A stretch of DNA of 58,047 nucleotides. It comes from Actinomycetota bacterium. Its GTDB lineage: Bacteria > Actinomycetota > Actinomycetes > Nanopelagicales > Nanopelagicaceae. Position 1 is the stretch's first letter. Each line of letters opens with the position of its first letter. The position numbers were made by a program, and so were the translations under genes. Location of the stretch: assembly GCA_947490845.1 (NCBI GenBank), contig CANLHI010000004.1, positions 1 through 58,047 on the forward strand, in the 5' to 3' direction. This document shows, piece by piece, positions 51,779 to 58,047 of this stretch. The notes under the pieces are model-generated. The model was given only the letters and a program-made list of their open reading frames with translations. It had not been told where the DNA came from and ran no database searches.

Positions 51779-52816
51779 CCCCTCAGATGGAATTCGTAAG
51801 AAGTAAACCAACTTAAATAACCAAGCAGCAGCGCCAATCGCCATTAATTCATATCCAGCTGAATCTGGCCAGGTGTAAATGGAAAGCGCCAACGCACCAT
51901 AAAAGGCGGCCAGACCCCACAAAGTAAAAGCGGTTAAACGACGAGTTAGTCCAACGCGCATTAAACGGTGTGAGAGATGATCGGTTCCACCTTGAAAGGG
52001 CGATATTCCACGATAAATACGCGATGTCACTGCAACCGTTGTATCGAGAATTGGAATAGCCATTAATGCCAATGGAATAGCAAATGATTTGATCTGCGGA
52101 ACAACGCCTGGGCTTAAACGAATAGTAAGCACCGAGATAATGATGCCTAGAAAGAGTGCGCCGGCATCTCCCATATAAATCTTGGCTGGGGCACGGTTCC
52201 ACATAAGAAATCCCGCTGTGGCACCTGCTGTAACAATGGCAAGGGCGCTAACTAATATTTGCTGGCGATCATAGGCAATAAAGAATAGGAAAAAGGTAAT
52301 TACTGCAACTGTGCCAGCAGCGCCGCCGTCTAAATTATCGAAGAAATTAATTGAGTTGCAGACTCCGACTATCCAAAAAACCGAGATGGCATAGTTTAAA
52401 TATGTATTTCCGAAGGCAACTCCCATAGTGTCAGTTGATGTCAGGATTACCGCCACGATAACGCCGGTCAGGGTCTGCGCAATCAAACGCGGCCATGGTT
52501 GCAGACCGCGTAAATCATCAACTAGCCCCATTGCTGAAATCGCCATAGCTGGAACTAGAACAAAACTCGCCAGGCGGAAAGTTTCCATAGAAAAATCAAC
52601 TGCCAAGAGTGAGCCGTATGAAGCACCGACAACGCCGAGTGCGATTGCGACACCACCTAAATATGGCACCGGCGTCTTTTGAACTTTGCGTGCCAAATTT
52701 GGGGCATCAACTGCGCCAATACTTAACGCCAACTTGCGCATCAGTGGCGTGATCGCGCCAACAAAGATGAATGTAAGCGCACCAAGAAGAAAGAATTGCA
52801 GTACTGAATATTCCAT
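51776..52816 (-). CDS. WecA/MraY-like polyprenyl-phosphate sugar-1-phosphate transferase
   Basis: Membrane enzyme that moves a sugar-1-phosphate (probably GlcNAc-1-P) from UDP to a polyprenyl phosphate, starting a cell-envelope glycan. From this ATG it has 346 residues and about ten hydrophobic helices. Motifs are KVQKTPVPYLGGVA, GLVDDLRGL, NSINFFDNLDGGAAG, KIYMGDAGALFLG and TDHLSHRL. The HLSHRL loop and lack of a peptide-binding pattern favour WecA/TagO over MraY. A longer frame to 52900 would overlap bldC. Confidence 0.88.
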   Translation of the reverse strand: MEYSVLQFFLLGALTFIFVGAITPLMRKLALSIGAVDAPNLARKVQKTPVPYLGGVAIALGVVGASYGSLLAVDFSMETFRLASFVLVPAMAISAMGLVDDLRGLQPWPRLIAQTLTGVIVAVILTSTDTMGVAFGNTYLNYAISVFWIVGVCNSINFFDNLDGGAAGTVAVITFFLFFIAYDRQQILVSALAIVTAGATAGFLMWNRAPAKIYMGDAGALFLGIIISVLTIRLSPGVVPQIKSFAIPLALMAIPILDTTVAVTSRIYRGISPFQGGTDHLSHRLMRVGLTRRLTAFTLWGLAAFYGALALSIYTWPDSAGYELMAIGAAAWLFKLVYFLRIPSEG

Positions 52817-52823
52817 TGATTTG

Positions 52824-53024
52824 TTACTTGTTATCTGTCTTAAAATAATTGTTGCGCAGATCATCAACTTCAGATTTGCGGAAACGACGATGTCCACCAA
52901 GTGTTCGAATCGAAGTTAACTTGCCGGCCTTAGCCCATCGCGTAACAGTCTTTGGATCAACGCCAAAAAGATCGGCGACTTCTCGCGGAGTGAGCAAGAT
53001 TTCCGCATCTGGCAGACGGTTCAT
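52824..53024 (-). CDS. bldC: BldC-family MerR-like DNA-binding protein
   Basis: A 66-residue single-domain winged-helix regulator. LLTPREVADLFGVDPKTV (10-27), TRWAKAGKLTSIRTLGG and HRRFRKSEVDDL match Streptomyces BldC almost residue for residue in the core. BldC binds direct repeats cooperatively and delays differentiation in Streptomyces; a non-sporulating host must use it otherwise. A GGTGAG Shine-Dalgarno precedes the ATG. It is 7 nt upstream of the WecA-like gene, and the nearby pur genes match the streptomycete neighbourhood. Confidence 0.93.
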   Translation of the reverse strand: MNRLPDAEILLTPREVADLFGVDPKTVTRWAKAGKLTSIRTLGGHRRFRKSEVDDLRNNYFKTDNK

Positions 53025-53141
53025 GGCTCACCTTTTTCATCTTTCTTAGTCGGGCAAATTAAATGTCCGATTTGTAACGAGTGTCGGAAGTATCCGCCAA
53101 AGTGAGCACAAATAGCAAGAGTTGATCAGAGTTACGATCGA

Positions 53142-53963
53142 TCAAATCGCAGATTCAAATCCCTGCACGATGCGCCAACGGCTAACCAGCCTTTCATAAC
53201 CCTGCCCAGCCATCTGGCCATCACCGGCGGCTAACCCTGAAAGTGAGAGCAAAACATCTTCGACAGATGTGTCGGCTTCGATTCCTTCTTCACCTGCCAA
53301 GCGGAGTCCAAAATCTAAATAATTTGCCAAGCCGCCGTAATCTAATTCGACAAGTGATTTGTTATGGAACATATCTAGCCATTCGAGTAAATGTTCGATT
53401 TCAGCTTCGACAGATCCTTCACCGAATGCACCACGAACTGTTTGATGTGCAACTTCGGTACGCGCTTTGGCATCTGCAATGTTGGTGCGCATGATGCAGA
53501 AAATTCCATCTTCATCTTCACCGCGGATGCGCTCTTGCGCCATAAAGATTGAGAACCAGCGTGGTGGAATTACCCAATTTTCAGTCAAGATGTGTGGCAC
53601 GCGATCTTCCATTAAATCAACACCTGCAGTAATTACATCTTCTAAGGATTGCGGCAAGAAAAATGGAGTAACCGATGAGGGGAGTGAATCTTTAAAGTCA
53701 TCTAGGGCTGCCCAGCAACGAGTTGCGGTCGACCAAGGAGAGATGTAACGAACTCCATCGATATCAAGAATGTGTGCACCATCAGGGCGACCTGCCGGCG
53801 GTTCTGGGAAAACTAAGCGGCGCAGCGCAAGTTCTTGTTCTTCACGTTTTGAATTTTCATTTGCGGCAACACCTTGCCAACGCAAGCGATCTGCTGGTTC
53901 AAATGCGGAAAGTGGTTCATAGATACGAAGGGAGGCAACGTAAGGAGTTGGTCTCACAGCCAT
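53142..53963 (-). CDS. Conserved actinobacterial protein of unknown function
   Basis: A soluble 273-residue protein, acidic overall. It begins AVRPTPYVASLRIYEPLSAF and contains RLRWQGVAANENSKREEQEL, ISPWSTATRCWAALDDF, NWVIPPRWFSIFMAQER and CIMRTNIADAKARTEVAHQT. I recognise no catalytic motif. The position between bldC and DUF3073-purM is one where Actinobacteria commonly have a hypothetical protein of this size. TTG at 53966 is an alternative start. The 117 bases between it and bldC hold only the bldC leader and an inverted repeat (TCCGA-N13-TCGGA). Confidence 0.7.
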   Translation of the reverse strand: MAVRPTPYVASLRIYEPLSAFEPADRLRWQGVAANENSKREEQELALRRLVFPEPPAGRPDGAHILDIDGVRYISPWSTATRCWAALDDFKDSLPSSVTPFFLPQSLEDVITAGVDLMEDRVPHILTENWVIPPRWFSIFMAQERIRGEDEDGIFCIMRTNIADAKARTEVAHQTVRGAFGEGSVEAEIEHLLEWLDMFHNKSLVELDYGGLANYLDFGLRLAGEEGIEADTSVEDVLLSLSGLAAGDGQMAGQGYERLVSRWRIVQGFESAI

Positions 53964-53981
53964 CAACTTACACGTGCAATA

Positions 53982-54158
53982 TTAGGCACGAGGGATGTAA
54001 TTGCCCTCAGCAAATGGATCATCCTCATCGCGTGACTTACTTGATGAATCTTCACCATGTAATTCTTTGGCAAGACGATCAAGATCCATCTCTTGCGAGT
54101 TGTACTTGAGATCTCTTGCTACTTTTGTCTGTTTAGCTTTTGCACGGCCGCGACCCAT
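53982..54158 (-). CDS. DUF3073 family small protein
   Basis: A 58-residue protein: MGRGRAKAKQTKVARDLKYN, then MDLDRLAKELHG and an acidic tail ending EGNYIPRA. The MGRGRAKAKQTKVAR start is the hallmark of DUF3073, a small actinobacterial family found next to purM. A GGAGGT Shine-Dalgarno lies 7 nt before the ATG. The function is unknown; the basic head suggests nucleic acid or ribosome contact (inference). Confidence 0.92.
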   Translation of the reverse strand: MGRGRAKAKQTKVARDLKYNSQEMDLDRLAKELHGEDSSSKSRDEDDPFAEGNYIPRA

Positions 54159-54203
54159 TGGGCGACCTCCTTACCAATAACTGTTTTCGTCAAGACGCGT
54201 AGG

Positions 54204-55259
54204 TTATCGCGTCAGGTAGGTACCTTCCAAAGTAGCCACTCCTGGGCCACTTTGAGCGTGGATTGAGCCTGCCACCCAAGCTTTCATGCCTCGTGCAGCC
54301 AAGGATTTGATGCTCAGATCGGCAATTGATGGGTCGACTATCGCAACCATGCCAATGCCACAGTTCCACGTTCTCTCCATATCGTGTTGTGGAACACCAG
54401 AAACTTCTGCCATAAATTTCATCTCCGCAGGTAGCGCCCACGTTGTTCGATCATATTTGGCAATTAAGCCATCAGGAATAACGCGCGCAGTGTTATCGGC
54501 TAATCCACCACCGGTTATGTGAGAGAAGGTACGAATTTTTTCTTGCTGCGCTCTTATTAGGGCTAGACAATCAAGTGTGTAAATTTCAGTTGGGGTAAGA
54601 AGTATTTCACCCAAGGTTTTATCAAAGCCTTCATATATTTTATGTAAGTCCAATTTTTGATTAGCCAAGATATGTCGTACAAGTGAATACCCATTTGCGT
54701 GAAATCCACTTGCTGGCATTGCGATAATTACATCTCCCGCTTTAACAAGATGTGACCCAAGTTGTTTATCAGCATCAACAACACCGGTCGCTGCTCCTGC
54801 AATATCAAATTCATCATCTTTAAGTAAACCAGGATGTTCAGCAGTTTCTCCACCAATTAAAGCGGTATTAGCCTTTACGCATCCACTTGCAATTCCTTTT
54901 ACGATCTCTGCAATGCGTTCTGAAATTACTTTGCCAACTGCGATGTAATCGGTCATAAACAAAGGTTCGGCTCCACAAACTACTAGATCGTCTACGACCA
55001 TGGCAACTAAATCTTCACCGATGGTGTTATAGATTCCCATTTGGCGAGCGATTTCAGTTTTAGTTCCAACCCCATCGGTGGAAGTTGCCAATAAAGGTTT
55101 ATTCATTTTCTTTAAAGCACTGGCATCGAACAAACCTGCAAATCCACCAATACCGCCCATAACTTCGGGGCGCGTTGCTTTGGCAATTGAAGCTTTCATT
55201 AATTCGACTGCACGATCTCCGGCATCGATATCGACGCCAGCATCTTTATATGTGCTCAT
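54204..55259 (-). CDS. purM: PurM, phosphoribosylformylglycinamidine cyclo-ligase (AIR synthetase)
   Basis: Fifth step of purine synthesis. The 351 residues begin with YKDAGVDIDAGDRAVEL and include GGFAGLFDAS, STDGVGTKTEIARQMG, DLVVCGAEPLFMTDYIAVGK, GGETAEHPG, MPASGFHANGYSLVR and HITGGGLADNTARV. All are AIR synthetase signatures. Its start overlaps purF by 14 nt. A DUF3073 gene follows. Confidence 0.97.
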   Translation of the reverse strand: MSTYKDAGVDIDAGDRAVELMKASIAKATRPEVMGGIGGFAGLFDASALKKMNKPLLATSTDGVGTKTEIARQMGIYNTIGEDLVAMVVDDLVVCGAEPLFMTDYIAVGKVISERIAEIVKGIASGCVKANTALIGGETAEHPGLLKDDEFDIAGAATGVVDADKQLGSHLVKAGDVIIAMPASGFHANGYSLVRHILANQKLDLHKIYEGFDKTLGEILLTPTEIYTLDCLALIRAQQEKIRTFSHITGGGLADNTARVIPDGLIAKYDRTTWALPAEMKFMAEVSGVPQHDMERTWNCGIGMVAIVDPSIADLSIKSLAARGMKAWVAGSIHAQSGPGVATLEGTYLTR

Positions 55260-56733
55260 GGCTATTTATCTTTTCAGTAATTTCCAAACGCATCTTGCCT
55301 TCTGACATATCAGTCGGCACAGAAATGGGATAAGTGCCTGTAAAACAAGCGGTGCAGAGCTTATCTTCGGCAATTGTGGTCGCCGCGATCAGGCCTTCCA
55401 TCGAAACATAATTGAGTGAATCTGCGCCAATAGATCGACGAATTTCTTCAACTTCTAACCCGCTGGCGATTAATTCAGCGCGCGAGGCAAAATCGATTCC
55501 GTAATAGCAAGGCCATTCAACTGGAGGACTAGAAATACGAACGTGAATTTCGCGTGCACCGGCTTCTCGCAACATGCGAACGATAGCGCGGTGGGTATTT
55601 CCACGGACAATTGAATCATCCACAACAATTATGCGCTTGCCCTCAATAATCTCACGCAGTGGATTTAACTTTAAGCGAATACCTAACTGACGGATAGTTT
55701 GTGAAGGCTGAATAAATGTTCGACCAACATATGAGTTTTTCACCAAGCCAAGACCATAAGGAATTCCAGATTGTTGCGCATAACCAATTGCCGCTGGAGT
55801 TCCTGACTCAGGAACTGGAATCACAAGATCTGCTTCAACTGGTGCTTCAATCGCTAAACGCTTGCCAATTCGAACTCGAGTTGCGTGCACGCCTTGTCCG
55901 GCAATTGTTGTATCTGGCCGCGCTAGGTAAACATATTCGAAGATACATCCCTTGGGATCCGGTGTTGCCCACATTTGTGAGCGAATTCCATCTTCGTTAA
56001 TTGCTAGGAATTCACCTGGTTCAACTTCGCGCACGAAGGCGGCACCGACAATATCGAGCGCCGCGGTCTCTGATGCAACAACCCAACCGCGGTCTAGTTT
56101 TCCAATAACTAGTGGGCGCACGCCATGACGATCGCGCGCGGCATATAAAGTCTTTTCATCCATAAAGACCAACGAGAAAGCACCCTCAAGTTTAGGAAGT
56201 ACCGCAATTACGCTAGCTTCCACATTTTTCTCATCTTGCAGCCCAATTAAAGCGGTCATAATTTCGGTATCAGTCGTTGCACCGCGATCGCTCTTTGCAA
56301 CAGCTCCCTCAAGTTTTTGAACCATCTCGGCAAGATCACCAGTATTAGTCAGATTTCCATTGTGGGCCAAGGCCAAAGTGCCGTATTTAGTTGGTCTTAG
56401 CGTTGGTTGGGCATTAACCCAAGTGCTTGATCCAGTTGTGCTGTAACGGCAATGTCCAATTGCTAAATCACCAGTCAAGCTTGCTAGATCGGTTTCAGTG
56501 AAAACTTGTGAAACCAAACCCATATCTTTGTAAATTAGAATTCGCTCGCCATCACTTGCGGCAATTCCTGCTGATTCTTGTCCGCGATGTTGCAGGGCGT
56601 AGAGTCCGTAGAAGGTTAATTTGGCAACTTCTTCTTGCGGTGCCCAGACACCAAATACTCCACAGGCATCTTGCGGTGCCTTATCGTCATCTAAGACGTT
56701 ATGGTTTAAAAGTCCATCGGGGCGGCGCGTCAT
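55246..56733 (-). CDS. purF: PurF, amidophosphoribosyltransferase
   Basis: Committed step of purine synthesis, making phosphoribosylamine from PRPP and glutamine. The 495 residues start with a short propeptide before the catalytic Cys24 in DACGVFGVWAP. The Ntn domain is followed by the PRPP motif IIVVDDSIVRGNT, and cysteines in PCYYGIDF and KLCTACFTG that would bind the Fe-S cluster of the Bacillus-type enzyme. The propeptide should be cleaved to free Cys24. It overlaps the SCP-like gene by 4 nt. Confidence 0.96.
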   Translation of the reverse strand: MTRRPDGLLNHNVLDDDKAPQDACGVFGVWAPQEEVAKLTFYGLYALQHRGQESAGIAASDGERILIYKDMGLVSQVFTETDLASLTGDLAIGHCRYSTTGSSTWVNAQPTLRPTKYGTLALAHNGNLTNTGDLAEMVQKLEGAVAKSDRGATTDTEIMTALIGLQDEKNVEASVIAVLPKLEGAFSLVFMDEKTLYAARDRHGVRPLVIGKLDRGWVVASETAALDIVGAAFVREVEPGEFLAINEDGIRSQMWATPDPKGCIFEYVYLARPDTTIAGQGVHATRVRIGKRLAIEAPVEADLVIPVPESGTPAAIGYAQQSGIPYGLGLVKNSYVGRTFIQPSQTIRQLGIRLKLNPLREIIEGKRIIVVDDSIVRGNTHRAIVRMLREAGAREIHVRISSPPVEWPCYYGIDFASRAELIASGLEVEEIRRSIGADSLNYVSMEGLIAATTIAEDKLCTACFTGTYPISVPTDMSEGKMRLEITEKINSHEHI

Positions 56734-57026
56734 GGCTTAATCCTAATCGGCAGAAGATCAGTTAAATCTGCACGAGCACCAGATGCGCTTATGAGTCCTT
56801 GCGACATCGCATCGGCCCAAGTGCGCTCACCATTTGCTAGAGCTAGCCAAGTATCCGCATCCAGCTCAATGACATTGGCCGGCGTACCGCGAGTGTGAGT
56901 TGGTCCAGCCCCACATTGCACAGCGGCATATGGCGGAATACGAACTTCGATAGCGCGACCTGGCGAACGTTCCACAAGAGCAGCCAAGGTCTGCTTGACC
57001 GCTGCTAATACTTCAGGATCGCGCAT
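56730..57026 (-). CDS. Sterol carrier protein-like small protein
   Basis: A 98-residue protein of the actinobacterial family, called sterol-carrier-like, that sits between purL and purF (Mycobacterium has one in the same place). It reads VLAAVKQTLAALVERSPGR, EVRIPPYAAVQCGAGP and ELDADTWLALANGERTW. The SCP2-type fold is inferred from the last motif. Why it belongs with purine genes is not known. It lies 3 nt after purL and overlaps purF by 4 nt, so it is co-translated with them. Confidence 0.82.
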   Translation of the reverse strand: MRDPEVLAAVKQTLAALVERSPGRAIEVRIPPYAAVQCGAGPTHTRGTPANVIELDADTWLALANGERTWADAMSQGLISASGARADLTDLLPIRIKP

Positions 57027-57029
57027 CTT

Positions 57030-58047
57030 TTATCCAAATAACTTCGGGAAGGTTTCGGTGTGTGCGGTGCGCAATTCGTTAAGGGGAATGACTGAGCCAT
57101 TGATAACCAAATCGTTACCACCAGTTGTGCCAATTTTGGTGATTGCAATATCTTGTTTTCTCGCCAGCGCCAATAGTTGTTTTGACTTTGCGGGATCAAT
57201 TGCAACGATTACACGTCCCGGTGATTCAGAAATCAGCGCGACTTCTACATTTGCAATAGTGATATTAGCTCCAACGTTATGACGAAGAACCATTTCGGTA
57301 AGGGAGGCGCTAAGTCCACCTTGGCTTAGATCGTGCGCTGCTGTGAAAATCTGTGAAGTCCGGCCCGCCACAAGTAATTCAATAAGACGCATTTCACGCT
57401 GTAAATCAGCCACTGGTGCGCATCCGCCACGTTGCCCGTGCATATATGCCCATTCGCTGCCCGCGACATCATCGCCAGTTTCACCAAGTAAATAAAGCTC
57501 TAGGCCGGCGCGATCAAAACTCATGGGAGTTCTGGTGCGCACATCATCAATTACACCTAGTACACCGATCACTGGCGTCGGCAGAATAGCAACAGCGCCA
57601 GTTTGATTATAGAAAGAAACATTTCCGCCAGTTACTGGTAAGCCCATCTCTAAGCAACCATCTGCTAAGCCCCTTACTGACTCTGCAAATTGCCACATTA
57701 CACCTGGATCTTCGGGAGAACCAAAGTTAAGACAGTTGGTAACAGCTAAAGGCTTAGCGCCGGCAGTTGCAATGTTGCGCGCTGCTTCGGCCAGAGCCAA
57801 CTTCGCGCCTTCATATGGATTTAAGTACGACCAGTTTGCATTGGCATCAGTTGCAATTGCAACGCCCAAATGTGTTTTTTCATCAATGCGAACCATTCCC
57901 GAATCATCTGGTTGCGATTGAATTGTGTTTCCTTGTACATAGCGATCGTATTGCGATGTGACCCAAGATTTATCGGCCAAGTTTGGTGTTGCAGCTAATT
58001 TTAAAACTGTCGATTTAATTTCATCTGCTGTGCTTGGTCGAGGCACA
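57030..58047 (-). CDS. purL: PurL, phosphoribosylformylglycinamidine synthase II (partial, C-terminal part)
   Basis: ATP-dependent subunit of FGAM synthase, the fourth purine step. Only about 339 C-terminal residues lie in the window and the frame continues past the right edge. A GTG at 58046 is in frame but is internal, since relatives are about twice as long. Visible motifs include VTSQYDRYVQGNT, AIATDANANWSYLNPYEGAK, NCLNFGSPEDPGVMWQFAES, GLPVTGGNVSFYNQTG, and HDLSQGGLSASLTEM. These are the second AIRS-like half with its nucleotide-binding Gly-rich loop. Confidence 0.96.
   Translation of the reverse strand, partial: VPRPSTADEIKSTVLKLAATPNLADKSWVTSQYDRYVQGNTIQSQPDDSGMVRIDEKTHLGVAIATDANANWSYLNPYEGAKLALAEAARNIATAGAKPLAVTNCLNFGSPEDPGVMWQFAESVRGLADGCLEMGLPVTGGNVSFYNQTGAVAILPTPVIGVLGVIDDVRTRTPMSFDRAGLELYLLGETGDDVAGSEWAYMHGQRGGCAPVADLQREMRLIELLVAGRTSQIFTAAHDLSQGGLSASLTEMVLRHNVGANITIANVEVALISESPGRVIVAIDPAKSKQLLALARKQDIAITKIGTTGGNDLVINGSVIPLNELRTAHTETFPKLFG

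Noticed and set aside
1-58047. Mobile elements, CRISPR arrays or a defence island
   Set aside because: No transposase, integrase, Cas or restriction gene, and no regularly spaced repeats were seen. Genes are core functions throughout.

Overview
The window reads as one contiguous stretch of a compact, moderately AT-rich actinobacterial chromosome. The lineage is suggested by BldC, DUF3073 and DUF5302 small proteins, a bacterial XPB helicase beside its helicase-associated partner, a Mycobacterium-type ArgA acetyltransferase, ClpC, actinobacterial purL-SCP-purF-purM and folE-folP-folB-folK gene orders, and a Glu-Asp-Phe tRNA cluster. Low GC for the phylum (judged by eye, not computed), very short intergenic gaps, many 1-4 nt overlaps and an apparently leaderless promoter style fit a streamlined freshwater acI-type lineage (Nanopelagicales/Planktophila). 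That assignment is inference. No insertion sequence, prophage or CRISPR array was seen, and no stretch longer than about 215 bases lacks a gene.

Layout. 1-4243: menaquinone genes, menB-menC-menD leftward (menD cut by the window edge) and menE-menA rightward. 4263-8196: a small membrane protein, then System II cytochrome c maturation (ResA-like lipoprotein, CcdA, ResB, CcsB). 8204-15222: histidine phosphatase, HAD hydrolase, a coupled helicase-associated/M20 peptidase/XPB operon, a glutaredoxin-like protein and an unknown protein. 15258-18837: two secreted proteins, one a matrixin-like metalloprotease. 18812-23210: proC, a Cys-rich protein, radA and a GlcD-like FAD oxidase. 23207-37741: a long leftward housekeeping block, tilS-hpt-ftsH-folE-folP-folB-folK-panC-nadB-nadC-coaX-lysS-argA-clpC, with promoters inside it. 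37777-44785: ABC exporter, metZ, ctaB, a secreted beta-propeller protein, dacB and a SpoU methyltransferase. 44796-50305: TPR protein, Ni/Co transporter, DMT exporter, tRNA-Lys, Sua5 and a glycosyltransferase. 50367-51544: a SIMPL protein and three tRNAs. 51578-58047: DUF5302, a WecA/MraY-like enzyme, bldC, an unknown protein, DUF3073, purM, purF, an SCP-like protein and purL (cut by the right edge).

The genes are mostly core metabolism: menaquinone and cytochrome c/heme O steps for respiration, folate, NAD and CoA precursors, purines, methionine and proline, with protein quality control (ClpC, FtsH) and tRNA modification (TilS, Sua5, SpoU). The most interesting signal is architectural. About eighteen starts have a TANNNT -10 hexamer ending only 6-9 nt before the start codon, which implies leaderless mRNAs. 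Several divergent pairs fit two promoters into 30-40 bp. I found no clearly new multi-gene system. The less explained items are the M20 peptidase inside the XPB operon, the matrixin with an altered zinc motif, the leader of the Ni/Co transporter gene, the tRNA-Lys/DMT junction, and the unknown proteins at 14878-15222, 17641-18837 and 53142-53963.
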